A DNA stretch of 64,000 bases. It comes from Streptomyces antioxidans (lineage in GTDB: Bacteria > Actinomycetota > Actinomycetes > Streptomycetales > Streptomycetaceae). The notes beneath the pieces were generated by a model. It saw only the letters and a list, made by a program, of their open reading frames with translations. It was not told where the DNA came from and made no database searches. The position numbers and the translations under genes were made by a program. The stretch is from NCBI RefSeq assembly GCF_000968685.2, contig NZ_LAKD02000029.1:114994-178993 (forward strand), written 5' to 3'. Below, piece by piece: positions 16,626 through 25,423 of this stretch; within the stretch, counting starts at the first letter, position 1, and each line of letters begins with the position of its first letter.

Positions 16626-17534
16626 ATGACCAAGGTCCTGAACGTCGATGCTCTACCCGAGCCGTCCGTGCTCAAACGCGCGAAGCGACGGCGTCCCGGA
16701 CTTCTGGTGGCCAATGCGATCGTGCTGGTACTGGCCGCGATGGCGGTGACCACGATATTCACCAACCCTCGTTTCGAGTGGGAAACCGTCGGCAAATACT
16801 TCTTTGAGATCCGGGTACTGAAGGGCATCGGGGTCAGCCTGGGAATGACCGCGGCGACCATGGCGCTCTCCTTGGTGAGCGGCACGATAGTCGCGCTGAT
16901 GCGCATGGGCGATTCCCGGCTTATGTCCACGGTCGCCGCAGCCTTCATCTGGGTTTTCCGCAGCATTCCGATGCTGGTGCAGCTGCTTTTCTGGTACAAC
17001 CTCGCGGCACTCTTTCCGACGCTGTCCCTCGGCATTCCCTGGGGGCCGCGTTTCGTCACCTTCGATTCGAACAGCGTCATCGGTCCGCTGACCGCCGCGA
17101 TCATCGGCCTGACCCTCCACGAGACCGCCTACATCGCCGAGTTGATCAGGTCCGGGCTGCTGGCCGTGCCCGATGGACAGCACCAGGCGGCGTCCGCGCT
17201 GGGACTGACGCCGGCTCAGATCTTCTTCCGCGTCACCCTTCCCCAGGCGCTGCGGGTGATCGTCCCCCCGATGGGAAATGAGCTGATTTCTCTCCTCAAG
17301 GCCACCTCCCTGGTCAGCGTGATCACCCTGGCCGACCTGCTCTACTCGGTGCAGCTGATTTACGCCAAGAACTTCCAGACGGTTCCCCTGTTGATCGTGG
17401 CCGCAATTTGGTACATGATCATCACCGGCGCCATTACTCTTCTGCAGCAGCGCCTGGAGCGACGTCTGGGACGGCACACCCTCATTTCGGCCGACAAGGC
17501 CGGGAAAGCGAAGAGGATCGAGCACTCGGTATGA
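16626..17534 (+). CDS. Amino-acid ABC transporter permease (HisM/GlnP type)
   Basis: Membrane subunit of a polar amino-acid importer, 302 aa. A cytoplasmic basic N-terminus leads to about 5-6 transmembrane helices. The ABC permease coupling loop has the EAA-like form [23 protein letters not shown] (about residues 196-218), and the family motif [15 protein letters not shown] lies near 115. Its stop overlaps the ATPase start by 4 bp (ATGA). Codon use in the first half is unlike that of its neighbours, with many A/T-ending codons (att, ttt, ctt) in place of the usual G/C-ending ones, which suggests different ancestry or weaker selection. The GNAT terminator and a palindrome precede it. Substrate is likely an amino acid or derivative; cystine or S-substituted cysteine fits the neighbourhood. 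Confidence 0.9.
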   Translation: MTKVLNVDALPEPSVLKRAKRRRPGLLVANAIVLVLAAMAVTTIFTNPRFEWETVGKYFFEIRVLKGIGVSLGMTAATMALSLVSGTIVALMRMGDSRLMSTVAAAFIWVFRSIPMLVQLLFWYNLAALFPTLSLGIPWGPRFVTFDSNSVIGPLTAAIIGLTLHETAYIAELIRSGLLAVPDGQHQAASALGLTPAQIFFRVTLPQALRVIVPPMGNELISLLKATSLVSVITLADLLYSVQLIYAKNFQTVPLLIVAAIWYMIITGAITLLQQRLERRLGRHTLISADKAGKAKRIEHSV

Positions 17535-18319
17535 CCGCGGCATCGCAAATGAAATCGCAGGCCATCGTCTCCCTGCGCGGGATCCGCAAGTCGTTCCGCG
17601 GCACCGAGGTACTGCACGGCATCTCCCTGGATATCCACCGGGGTGAGACGGTCTGCCTGATCGGTCCCTCCGGATCCGGAAAGAGCACCCTGCTGCGCTG
17701 TGTCAACCACCTGGAAGTGCCCGACCAGGGCGTGGTGGTGGTCGACGGCAGCGTGATCGGCTACCAGTTGCGCGGGCGCACCCTGCATGAGCTGGGCGCC
17801 CGCGAACTGGCCGCCCAGCGCTCGGCGATGGGCATGGTGTTCCAGAGCTTCAATCTGTTCCCGCACCTCACCGCCCGCGAGAACATCGTGGAGGCCCCGC
17901 GCCGGGTGCTCGGGCTCTCCAAGGCCAAGGCCGACGCGCGGGCCGTGGAGCTGATGACCCGGGTGGGGCTCGCCCACAAGCTGGACAGCTATCCGGACAA
18001 GCTCTCCGGCGGCCAGCAGCAGCGGGTGGCCATCGCCCGCGCGCTGGCCATGCGGCCCAAGGTGATGCTCTTCGACGAGCCGACCTCCGCCCTGGACCCC
18101 GAGATGGTGCAGGAGGTGCTGAGCGTCATCAAGGCCCTGGCCCGCGACGGCATGACGCTGGTCGTCGTCACCCATGAGATGCGCTTCGCGGGCGATGTGG
18201 CCGACCGGATCGTCTTCATGGACGACGGCCGGATCGTCGAGCAGGGCACCCCGGACGCGCTGCTGCGCGCTCCCGCGCACGAACGGACCCGCACGTTCCT
18301 GTCGAAGGTCAGCCCATGA
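17531..18319 (+). CDS. Amino-acid ABC transporter ATP-binding protein
   Basis: ATPase of the polar amino-acid importer, 262 aa. Walker A is GPSGSGKST (near residue 49), the Q-loop is in [11 protein letters not shown] (near 100), the signature is LSGGQQQR (near 157), Walker B is VMLFDEP (near 177) and the switch His is in VVTHEMRFA (near 214). This is the GlnQ/HisP pattern. It overlaps both the permease upstream and the dipeptidase downstream by 4 bp, so all three are translationally coupled. The order permease, ATPase, dipeptidase, binding protein is unusual because an enzyme gene is embedded inside the transporter operon. Confidence 0.93.
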   Translation: MTAASQMKSQAIVSLRGIRKSFRGTEVLHGISLDIHRGETVCLIGPSGSGKSTLLRCVNHLEVPDQGVVVVDGSVIGYQLRGRTLHELGARELAAQRSAMGMVFQSFNLFPHLTARENIVEAPRRVLGLSKAKADARAVELMTRVGLAHKLDSYPDKLSGGQQQRVAIARALAMRPKVMLFDEPTSALDPEMVQEVLSVIKALARDGMTLVVVTHEMRFAGDVADRIVFMDDGRIVEQGTPDALLRAPAHERTRTFLSKVSP

Positions 18320-19569
18320 GCACCGAACTCCCCCTGCCCGCCAAGACCGCCCGCCGCCTGGAGCTGTGGGACTCCTACCGCTCGTACCAGTACCTGGAGG
18401 CCGGGGAGGACTACCGCGCCTTCGAGCTGGCGCCCGCGCTGGGCCGGGTCCCTGGGTCCGCACTGACCTGGAGCCGGGAAGTCGAGGTCCGCGCGCGGGA
18501 CTTCGAGGAGCGCCATCCGGTGGTCTCCGCCCATGACCACCTCTCACTGCGCCCGGCCGACCCGGGCGACTTCGCCGCGTACCGCCGCCAGGGCCGGGAG
18601 TCGATCCCGTACGAGGGCATCGCCCACTCGGGGGTGGACCTGTTCTTCGACGGCGGCCCGGCCGCGGTCAGCATGATCCGCTCCCATGCCCCCTGGGACT
18701 GGGACGACACGGTCAGCGATCTGGCCATGCGCCGGGCGGACCTCGCCCATCAGCGGCTGGTGGCGCCCGTCCACACCCTCGAGGAGGCCGACCGGGCGCG
18801 GGCCGGGCACCAGGTGGGGGTGGTGCTGACCCTGGAGTCCGCCTCCCCCATCGGCAATGACGTCGACCGGCTCGATCTCCTCTACGGCCTGGGCGTACGG
18901 CTGCTCGGCCTGGTCTACAGCGAGAGCAACCAGCTGGGTTCGGGGCTGGCCGACACCGGGGACACCGGTCTGACCCTGCTCGGCCGCCGGGCGCTGCGCC
19001 GGATGAACGACCTCGGGATCATCGTCGATGTCTCGCACAGCGGGGACGCCACGGCCCTGGACGCCGTGCGCCGTTCCACCGCCCCCGTGGTGATCACCCA
19101 TGCCGGGTCCCGGGCGCTGTGGCCGACCCCGCGGATGAAGCCCGACGATGTGATCCGGGCCTGTGCCGGGTCCGGCGGGTTCATCGGCGTCGAGGCGGCA
19201 CCGCACACCACCATCACCGCCCGGCACCCCCGGCACGGCCTGGACTCGGTGATGGAGCACATCGAGCGCTGTATCGATCTGGTCGGCATCGACCACGTGG
19301 CCTTCGGCCCGGACACCAACTTCGGCGATCACACGGCCTGGCACCGTACGTTCGCCCCGCTCTTCGGCAAGGACGACGCGCACGACGGCAAGGCCTCCGA
19401 ACTGCCGCCGCACGAGGAGGTCGAGTACGTACGGGGCTGTGAGAACCCCGCGGAGGCCGTCGGCAATATGATCCGGTGGCTGTTCGACCGCGGCTACTCC
19501 GAAGCGGACGTGGCGAAGCTGGCCGGGGGCAACGTACGGCGCGTCGCCGAGACCGTCTGGGGCCACTGA
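18316..19569 (+). CDS. M19 (renal dipeptidase-like) metallopeptidase
   Basis: Zinc-dependent dipeptidase of the amidohydrolase fold, 417 aa, no signal peptide, so presumably cytoplasmic. The bridging Glu is in LTLESASP (near residue 176), metal His candidates are in DVSHSGD (near 238) and VITHAGS (near 258), and the C-terminal Asp motif is [10 protein letters not shown] (near 334). The first metal motif reads [10 protein letters not shown] (near 73-82), where classical M19 enzymes have DGHNDL; the second ligand position is thus His, not Asp. M19 enzymes hydrolyse dipeptides, including Cys-Gly conjugates, and some D-containing dipeptides or N-acyl amino acids. Translational coupling to the ABC ATPase suggests that it processes the imported substrate. 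It could act as the deacylase or dipeptidase step in organosulfur salvage. Confidence 0.88.
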   Translation: MSTELPLPAKTARRLELWDSYRSYQYLEAGEDYRAFELAPALGRVPGSALTWSREVEVRARDFEERHPVVSAHDHLSLRPADPGDFAAYRRQGRESIPYEGIAHSGVDLFFDGGPAAVSMIRSHAPWDWDDTVSDLAMRRADLAHQRLVAPVHTLEEADRARAGHQVGVVLTLESASPIGNDVDRLDLLYGLGVRLLGLVYSESNQLGSGLADTGDTGLTLLGRRALRRMNDLGIIVDVSHSGDATALDAVRRSTAPVVITHAGSRALWPTPRMKPDDVIRACAGSGGFIGVEAAPHTTITARHPRHGLDSVMEHIERCIDLVGIDHVAFGPDTNFGDHTAWHRTFAPLFGKDDAHDGKASELPPHEEVEYVRGCENPAEAVGNMIRWLFDRGYSEADVAKLAGGNVRRVAETVWGH

Positions 19570-19618
19570 CCGGTCCCCGCCCTCCGCACACCCCCCACCT
19601 CCCCGAATGGAGCCCTCC

Positions 19619-20563
19619 ATGCGCAACCGTCCCCATGTCGCCGTATGCGCCGTGCTGGCCTCGCTGACGCTGGGCCTGTCGGCCTGCTCGGTGGACGACA
19701 CTCCCAACGACGGCAAGGACAGCCAGAGCGCTCCGGCGGTCACGCTCGCCCCCGAGCCCAGGGACGCCGCGCTGGCCGGGGAGGTGCCCACCGCCTACAC
19801 CAAGAAGACGCTGATCATGGGCGTCAGCGAGTACGCGCCGTATGTCACCTTCGAGTCCGACGGGAAGATCACCGGGCTGGTGCCCGAACTGGCCGCGCAG
19901 CTCTCCTCGTTGCTCGACATCAAGATCAAGGTGGAGCGGACCAACTTCGACGCGGTCATTCCGGGGCTGAAGTCCGGCCGGATCGACCTCAGCGCGCCCT
20001 CCGGTGACTTCACCGAGCGTCAGAAGGAGGTGGACTTCGCCGACTTCGCGCAGAGCAGTGTGACGATGATGGTGCTCAGGGACGGTTCCTTCCGTCCCAA
20101 GAACGGTCTCGAGGTCTGCGGCCACAAGGTCGGCGTCGAGAAGGGCGCCGGAACCCAGAACGTGCTCGCGGCGCAGAACAAGCGGTGCGCCGCGAAGGGC
20201 AAGCCGTCGGTGGACGTGAAGCTCTACACCGATCTGCCCGCCGCCTCGCTGGCGCTGCAGAGCAAGCGCGTGGAGGCGGTGGCCGCGCCCAGCGCCTCCA
20301 ACACCTCGGTGAGCCAGAACTCCCACGACCGCTTCGAGACGCTTGAGCTCAAGGACATGCTGGACCTGCCCGCCGCGACGGCCATCTACGGCATCCAGGC
20401 CAAGAAGGACTCCGGGCTCGCGCCCGTGATCGTCAAGGCGATGCGGAAGCTGTACGACTCGGGCACCTACGCCAAGATCTTCGGCCAGTGGGGGCTGCCG
20501 CTGTCCACCGTCACCCGGGACCAGATCGTCCTCAACGGATCCAAGCAATCACAGACCCAGTGA
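19619..20563 (+). CDS. Amino-acid ABC transporter substrate-binding lipoprotein (SBP_bac_3)
   Basis: Extracytoplasmic receptor of the importer, 314 aa. The signal peptide ends in the lipobox LSAC, with the lipidated Cys near residue 23, followed by an Asp/Ser-rich tether. The family-3 solute-binding domain runs from about 60 to 300: KKTLIMGVSEYAPYVTFE strand, GLVPELAAQLSSLL helix, FDAVIPGLKSGRIDL and the lobe-2 VCGHKVGVEKGAGTQ segment. ATG at 19619 is preferred to the in-frame ATG at 19607 because GGAG lies 6 nt before it. It follows the dipeptidase by 49 bp. Ligand is unknown; family members bind polar amino acids, cystine and opines. Confidence 0.92.
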   Translation: MRNRPHVAVCAVLASLTLGLSACSVDDTPNDGKDSQSAPAVTLAPEPRDAALAGEVPTAYTKKTLIMGVSEYAPYVTFESDGKITGLVPELAAQLSSLLDIKIKVERTNFDAVIPGLKSGRIDLSAPSGDFTERQKEVDFADFAQSSVTMMVLRDGSFRPKNGLEVCGHKVGVEKGAGTQNVLAAQNKRCAAKGKPSVDVKLYTDLPAASLALQSKRVEAVAAPSASNTSVSQNSHDRFETLELKDMLDLPAATAIYGIQAKKDSGLAPVIVKAMRKLYDSGTYAKIFGQWGLPLSTVTRDQIVLNGSKQSQTQ

Positions 20564-20571
20564 GATCTTCC

Positions 20572-22473
20572 ATGGCACAAACCAGTCAGACCGAGACGAC
20601 CGGCGGCAGAGGGCGGGCGGCCGGGGAGGAGTCCGCCCGCCCGCTGGACGAGCGGGTGTGGCGACGCACCCTGCGCGTCCCGATGCGGGACGGGATCGTC
20701 CTGGCCGCCGATCTCTTCACCGACCAGGAGCGGCCGGGCCCCCGCCCGGTCATCCTGGAGCGGACCCCGTACGGCCGCCGGCGGTCGCGCGACTCCGACC
20801 GCAGCCGCCACGACGAGCCGGTGCCGACACCGGAGGAGACCTCGGCGTTCTTCGTCCGCGCCGGGTACCACGTGGTGCGGCAGGACTGCCGGGGCCGCGG
20901 GGACTCCGAGGGCACCTTCGTGAAGTACCTCGGCGAGGGCCCCGACGGGGCGGACACCATCGACTGGATCGCCGCCCAGCCCTGGTGCGACGGCCGGGTG
21001 GCCATGATGGGCGTGTCCTACTCGGCGCACGCCCAGACGGCCGCCGCGGCCGAGTCCCCCGCCGGGCTGGCCGCGATGTTCATGGACTCCGGCGGCTTCG
21101 CCAGCGCCTACGAGGCCGGGATGCGGATGGGCGGCGCCTTCGAGCTCAAGCAGGTCACCTGGGCCTTCCGGCACGGTGAGGAGAGCCCGGAGGCGGAGCG
21201 GGACCCGCTGGTGCGCAAGGCGTTCGCGGGGACGGATCTGCGCGACTGGTTCACCGTGCTGCCCTGGCGCACCGGCGTCTCACCGCTGCGCCAGGTGGAC
21301 AGCTACGAGCGCTATCTGCTCGACCAGTGGCGGCATGACGCCTTCGGGGCGTACTGGCGCCAGCCGGCCATCTACGGGCGCGGCCACTACGACCGCTTCC
21401 CGGACGTGCCGACGCTGCACATGTCGAGCTGGTACGACCCGTATGTCCGCTCCACCATCGAGAACTTCACCGCCATGGGCCGGCTCAAGCGGTCCCCGGC
21501 GTATCTGGTGATGGGGCCGTGGAAACACGGGCTGCGCTGTGTCACCTTCGCCGGTGATGTGGACTTCGGGCCCGCCGCGACCCTCAGCGGCAATGTGGAC
21601 GCCTCGTACCTGTCCTTCCGGCAGCGGTGGTTCGACGCGGTGCTGGGGGGCGGCGATCCGGAGTCGATCCCGCGGGTGCAGTACTTCCTGATGGGCGGCG
21701 GGGACGGACGGCGGGACGGGGCCGGGCGGATGCGGCACGGCGGCCGCTGGCACACCGACACCCAGTGGCCCCCGGCCGGGACCCGGGAGACCGCGTACTA
21801 CTGCCACCCCTCGGGCGAGCTGAGCCGGGAGCGGCCGACGGCGACCCGGGCCTGGGTGGAGTACGACTTCGACCCCAACGACCCGGTGCCGACGCTCGGC
21901 GGCCAGGTCACCTCGGGCGAGCCGGTGATGGTCGGCGGCGCCTTCGACCAGGTGCCGGACGAGCGGTTCTACGGTGCCCGGCCGCCGTATCTGCCGCTGA
22001 ACTCCCGGCCCGATGTGGTCTCGCTGGCCACCCCGCCGCTGGAGGAGCCGCTGGTGGTGGCCGGGCCGGTCACCGCGCGGCTGTTCATCTCCTCGTCCGC
22101 CCCGGACACCGACTTCACGGTGAAGCTGGTCGATGTGCATCCGCCGAACGAGGACTATCCGCACGGCTTCGCGATGAACCTCACCGAGGGCATCTTCCGC
22201 TGCCGCTTCCACCAGTCCTTCGAGCGCCCGGAGCCGCTGGAGCCGGGCGAGGTCTACGAGATCGAGATCCCGGCGCCGGACACGGCCAACCGCTTCGAGG
22301 CCGGGCACCGGCTGCGGGTGGACATCTCCTCGAGCGACTTCCCCCGGTTCGACGTCAACTCCAATACGGGGATGCCGGAGGCGGTGAGCCGCCGCAAGGT
22401 GGTGGCGACCAACCGCGTCCACATGGACGCGGACCGCCCCTCGGCGGTGCTGCTGTGGACCCAGCCGGGCTGA
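20572..22473 (+). CDS. CocE/NonD-family hydrolase (S15 X-Pro dipeptidyl-peptidase fold)
   Basis: Alpha/beta-hydrolase of 633 aa, without signal peptide. The catalytic domain holds the nucleophile Ser in GVSYSAHAQ (near residue 147); family members usually have GxSYxG, so the final Gly is Ala here. The His loop is in VMGPWKHGLR (near 318). The C-terminal jelly-roll domain covers about 440-630 (SLATPPLEEPLVVAGPV through FPRFDVNSNTG), as in cocaine esterase and X-Pro dipeptidyl peptidases. It starts 8 bp after the binding-protein stop and is surely in the same operon. It may hydrolyse an ester, acyl or peptide bond of the imported compound. The gene ends the cluster; the next gene, a DUF5937 regulator, is on the opposite strand. 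Confidence 0.87.
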   Translation: MAQTSQTETTGGRGRAAGEESARPLDERVWRRTLRVPMRDGIVLAADLFTDQERPGPRPVILERTPYGRRRSRDSDRSRHDEPVPTPEETSAFFVRAGYHVVRQDCRGRGDSEGTFVKYLGEGPDGADTIDWIAAQPWCDGRVAMMGVSYSAHAQTAAAAESPAGLAAMFMDSGGFASAYEAGMRMGGAFELKQVTWAFRHGEESPEAERDPLVRKAFAGTDLRDWFTVLPWRTGVSPLRQVDSYERYLLDQWRHDAFGAYWRQPAIYGRGHYDRFPDVPTLHMSSWYDPYVRSTIENFTAMGRLKRSPAYLVMGPWKHGLRCVTFAGDVDFGPAATLSGNVDASYLSFRQRWFDAVLGGGDPESIPRVQYFLMGGGDGRRDGAGRMRHGGRWHTDTQWPPAGTRETAYYCHPSGELSRERPTATRAWVEYDFDPNDPVPTLGGQVTSGEPVMVGGAFDQVPDERFYGARPPYLPLNSRPDVVSLATPPLEEPLVVAGPVTARLFISSSAPDTDFTVKLVDVHPPNEDYPHGFAMNLTEGIFRCRFHQSFERPEPLEPGEVYEIEIPAPDTANRFEAGHRLRVDISSSDFPRFDVNSNTGMPEAVSRRKVVATNRVHMDADRPSAVLLWTQPG

Positions 22474-22519
22474 CCGGCACGCCGACCGGCCCGGCTGACG
22501 GGCGGTCGCCGCACGGCCG

Positions 22520-23611
22520 TCACCGCATGATGGTCGCCAGCACGTCCTGCCCCAGCCGGAGCAGGGTGCTGGTGGCCAGCCGGTGGTAGACGTACTTGCC
22601 CTCGCGCTCGGACTCGATGAGCCCGGCGTCCCTGAGCTGGCGCAGGGTGCGGGAGACCTGCGTATCGGCGAGGCCCAGCCGCTGGGCCAGTTCGGAGGTG
22701 GTGATGGGCTCGCCCAGCAGATGGCGGCACAGCTCCATCCGGCCCAGGGACGCCAGCGCGGACATCCGGGCCCGCAGCTCGGCCTGGGTGAGCTGCTCGG
22801 GGCTCCGGTTCTCCTGGGCGGCGAACTGGAGCACCACGGGGTGGCACTCCTCGTCCTTGACGGTCAGATGCGGCCAGACGTGGACGGAGGGGAGCAGGAA
22901 GAGCGGGCGCGGGCCGATCTCGATCTCGGCGACGGCCAGCTTGTCGTAGCGCACCCGCGAGCCGCCCCGGGAGACCACCGCGGTGGGGCTGAGCCCGGCC
23001 AGCACCTCGGCGAGACCCCGCCGCCGGATGTCGGCACGGACCCGGGCGGCGGCCGACTCCAGCCGGTCGCGGACCGTGCGCCACTCGGAGGCGAAGAACG
23101 CCTCGGCGCAGGAGTCCAGGAAGCACAGCAGCCGGTCGCGCAGCCCCTCGGGCGAGGCCACCAGGTCATGGGCCAGCTCGCCGCGCCGGAAGGAGCGCCG
23201 CTCGCACTGCTCCACATAGCGCTTGGCGGCCTCGGGGTCGGTGAGCAGGCTGCTGGCCGGGGGCACGGCCTCGCGGAAGCCGAGCACCCCTTGGGAGCAC
23301 AGGCCCACGAACTCCTCGAGCGGCAGCTTCTCCAGATGGCGGAGCTCGTCCTCGACGGACTGGTCCAGCGGGAGCTCCAGCGGAAACAGCAGCCGGCAGC
23401 GGAGCCGGGCCCACAGCGGCGACAGGGCGCTCATCTCATGGGCGAGGGAGGGGGCGAGCGCCGTTCCGAGCCGGCGTGTCCAGCGCTGGGCCTCGGGGTG
23501 GTGATCGGGCTCGGCCATGATGTGCAGCAGCGACATGAGCTCGGCCAGCGGTGACCTCCCAACATGCACATCGGCCGGTTGGGCGCGCTGGACGTTGAAC
23601 GTGATCCCCAC
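22520..23611 (-). CDS. DUF5937/ArsR-type winged-helix regulator
   Basis: Actinobacterial regulator of 363 aa. The N-terminal two-thirds (residues about 1-255) match the DUF5937 domain, with the characteristic MGITFNVQRAQPADV start and an SPLAELMSLLHIMAEPDHHP segment. The C-terminal ArsR-like winged helix is at about 285-350: ITTSELAQRLGLADTQVSRT, LRQLRDAGLIESEREGKYVY. No metal-binding Cys cluster is present. The start is GTG 23611. It converges on the S15-type hydrolase gene, with only 46 bp between stops, and lies upstream of the gas vesicle operon's 3' end. Target genes are unknown. It could regulate the adjacent salvage operon, but convergent orientation gives no operator evidence. Confidence 0.82.
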   Translation of the reverse strand: MGITFNVQRAQPADVHVGRSPLAELMSLLHIMAEPDHHPEAQRWTRRLGTALAPSLAHEMSALSPLWARLRCRLLFPLELPLDQSVEDELRHLEKLPLEEFVGLCSQGVLGFREAVPPASSLLTDPEAAKRYVEQCERRSFRRGELAHDLVASPEGLRDRLLCFLDSCAEAFFASEWRTVRDRLESAAARVRADIRRRGLAEVLAGLSPTAVVSRGGSRVRYDKLAVAEIEIGPRPLFLLPSVHVWPHLTVKDEECHPVVLQFAAQENRSPEQLTQAELRARMSALASLGRMELCRHLLGEPITTSELAQRLGLADTQVSRTLRQLRDAGLIESEREGKYVYHRLATSTLLRLGQDVLATIMR

Positions 23612-23722
23612 ACCGGCACATTACTCGGCGGCTGCCGGATCCGGACCGGTTGTCCCGTGAATCGGCAGCGGACCGCCTGGTCAGCGGCCGGTCAGAGGCT
23701 GTGCCGTGGGCCAGGGCAGCGG

Positions 23723-24028
23723 TCAGCGGTCGCGGGGCAGCAGGGGGCCCAGCGGGCCCAGGTCCAGGTTGAGGTCGTCCTCGGTCAGCCCGAAGTGCTC
23801 CCGCAGCTCAACCATGTTCCGCTCCAGGGCCATCAGCGTCAGCCCCAGCTCCTCGATCTGCTCATCGCTGATGCCGCCCTGCTCGACGCGGCGCAGCGCC
23901 TGCCGCTCCATGAGCTGCCGCAGCAACTCGACGATGGTGAGCACCAGACCGGCCAGGCTCTGGCGGACCGACTCCTCGTCCACCTCGATCCGCCGCCCGG
24001 GCCGCCGGGGAGCGCGGTCATCCGTCAT
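23723..24028 (-). CDS. gvpK: Gas vesicle protein GvpK
   Basis: Accessory protein of gas vesicle assembly, 101 aa. The GvpK family core is RIEVDEESVRQSLAGLVLTIVELLRQLMERQALRRVE followed by an ISDEQIEELGLTLMALERNM helix, here residues about 13-75, mostly amphipathic alpha-helix. The start ATG overlaps the gvpS stop codon by 4 bp, and this is the last gene of the ten-gene operon. The C-terminal tail ends LPRDR. No terminator of note was identified between its stop and the DUF5937 start (23612-23722). Confidence 0.92.
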   Translation of the reverse strand: MTDDRAPRRPGRRIEVDEESVRQSLAGLVLTIVELLRQLMERQALRRVEQGGISDEQIEELGLTLMALERNMVELREHFGLTEDDLNLDLGPLGPLLPRDR

Positions 24029-24252
24029 CGCGGTCCCCCTTCACGGCGGTCATGGCGGTCATGGCGGTCCCCCTCCGCCCCCTCCTCGTTCTCCGCCCGT
24101 ACGGAGGCGATCAGTGCGCGCAGCGAGATCCGCACCAGGTCGATGTCGGCGATGCTCAGGGTGATCTCCCCCGCGATCACCACGCCCCCGGCGAGCACCC
24201 GGTCGAGCAGGTCCACCAGGGCCACTTCCCGCCGCTCGATCGCACGGGTCAT
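24025..24252 (-). CDS. gvpS: GvpA-family minor gas vesicle protein (GvpS type)
   Basis: Small 75-aa protein of the GvpA/J/S family. The conserved alpha-beta-beta-alpha core is ALVDLLDRVLAGGVVIAGEI, followed by TLSIADIDLVRISLRALIAS, at residues about 10-50. It lacks the R-x-x-x-A-N-R sequence of the structural GvpA. The tail is charged and carries an RHDRHDRREG repeat. It overlaps gvpK and gvpL by 4 bp on each side. The name follows the Streptomyces convention in which the GvpA paralogue between gvpL and gvpK is GvpS. A minor wall or nucleation role is inferred. Confidence 0.85.
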   Translation of the reverse strand: MTRAIERREVALVDLLDRVLAGGVVIAGEITLSIADIDLVRISLRALIASVRAENEEGAEGDRHDRHDRREGGPR

Positions 24253-25058
24253 GACGGTGTCTCCTCCGGCTGGGTGTCCTCCGCCCGCTTCGGCGGGGCG
24301 GTGAAGGAGTACGGCGGCCAGGGGCCGCTGACCTCCAGGGTGATGGCCGGGTAGCGCTCCCCCAGGTCGGTCACCAGGGCGGTGAACTCCTCACCGAGGG
24401 CGTCGGGCACCAGATAGGAGTTGTTCAGCACCATCCACCCCTCGTACGCGGCCAGCGCGGTGTCCTGCGGTGGATGGGCGGCCGTGGCCACCGCCAGCGC
24501 GGCGAGGGAGGCGTGGATCTCCTCCGCCCGCTCGGTCGCGCGCAGATGCGCGGTCTCCTGGTCCTGCCGCTGGGCCCGCCGCCGCAGCAGATAGGCGGTT
24601 CCGGGGCTCTCCTCGCCACCGGTGGGCTCGTCCGGGTCGGGCAGGAAGGTCCGGGGGTCCACATACGCCTTGACGCCCCACTCGGTGCGGCCCGCCACCC
24701 GCCGCAGCGTGGCCGTGAAGTCGTCCCGGCGCTCCTGGAGCATCGCCAGGACCCGGTCGTCGTCGTGGTAGAGCGTGGCGAAGCGCAGTGGGATGACCTG
24801 GCCGTGGCGGGCCGCGCCATTGATCACCCGGTGGTGGGCGCGGGCCGTGCGCTCCAGCCACTCCAGGTCCTCCAGGTGTTCGCGCAGCGCGTCCTCGCCG
24901 AAGTCGTCCAGCGGTACGGAGCCCACGACGGCGGCCAGCCCGGCGCTCCCCACCAGCCGCACCGGCTCGCCCGCGACACCGATGAGCCCCTGCGGCGGGG
25001 TGGCGTCCTCCGGGGCGGCCGTCACCGCGTACAGCCAAGTGGCGAGGGAACCGTTCAC
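24249..25058 (-). CDS. gvpL: Gas vesicle protein GvpL/GvpF family
   Basis: Gas vesicle nucleation/assembly factor, 269 aa. The GvpF/L pattern is seen as WLYAVT at the start, AVVGSVPLDDFGEDALREHLED near 45-65, then RTARAHHRVINGAARHGQVIPLRFATLY near 70-100. A second half ends with the SYLVPD and TLEVSGPWPPYSF motif that closes this family. The start GTG (25058) overlaps the gvpJ stop by 4 bp, which fixes it. It is one of two GvpF/L paralogues in the operon; these proteins bind GvpA and help place it into the growing shell. Confidence 0.92.
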   Translation of the reverse strand: MNGSLATWLYAVTAAPEDATPPQGLIGVAGEPVRLVGSAGLAAVVGSVPLDDFGEDALREHLEDLEWLERTARAHHRVINGAARHGQVIPLRFATLYHDDDRVLAMLQERRDDFTATLRRVAGRTEWGVKAYVDPRTFLPDPDEPTGGEESPGTAYLLRRRAQRQDQETAHLRATERAEEIHASLAALAVATAAHPPQDTALAAYEGWMVLNNSYLVPDALGEEFTALVTDLGERYPAITLEVSGPWPPYSFTAPPKRAEDTQPEETPS

Positions 25059-25423
25059 CGTTCGTCCTCCCGCTCCGCGCCACGGTCCTCGCGGCCGTCC
25101 TCCAGCTCGCCGACGCGCCGCCGCAGCCGCTCGTTCTCCTCCAGGACGTCCCGGGCGCCTGAGGAGAGCGAGGGGTCGTGCTCCCACCAGTCGATGCCCA
25201 TCTCCTTGGCCCGGTCCACGGAGGCGACCAGCAGCCGGATCTTGATCGTCAGCAGCTCGATGTCCAGCAGGTTGATCTGGATGTCACCGGCGATGACGAT
25301 GCCCTTGTCGAGCACCCGCTCCAGGATGTCGGCCAGGCTGGACGGCTCGGCGCCCCGGCGGGCGGGTTCGCGTGCGCCGCCGCTTCGCCGGACCGGCGGG
25401 TTCCAGTCGGAGCTCTGGTTCAT
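25055..25423 (-). CDS. gvpJ: GvpA-family minor gas vesicle protein GvpJ
   Basis: A 122-aa GvpA paralogue. A basic N-terminal extension (residues 1-27) leads to the conserved core SLADILERVLDKGIVIAGDI plus QINLLDIELLTIKIRLLVAS at about 29-70. The GvpJ-type continuation VDRAKEMGIDWWEHDP follows at about 69-85. The C-terminus is a Glu/Arg-rich coiled-coil-like tail (ENERLRRRVGELEDGRED). It overlaps gvpO and gvpL by 4 bp each. GvpJ is usually a minor component involved in cone formation or nucleation. Confidence 0.9.
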   Translation of the reverse strand: MNQSSDWNPPVRRSGGAREPARRGAEPSSLADILERVLDKGIVIAGDIQINLLDIELLTIKIRLLVASVDRAKEMGIDWWEHDPSLSSGARDVLEENERLRRRVGELEDGREDRGAEREDER

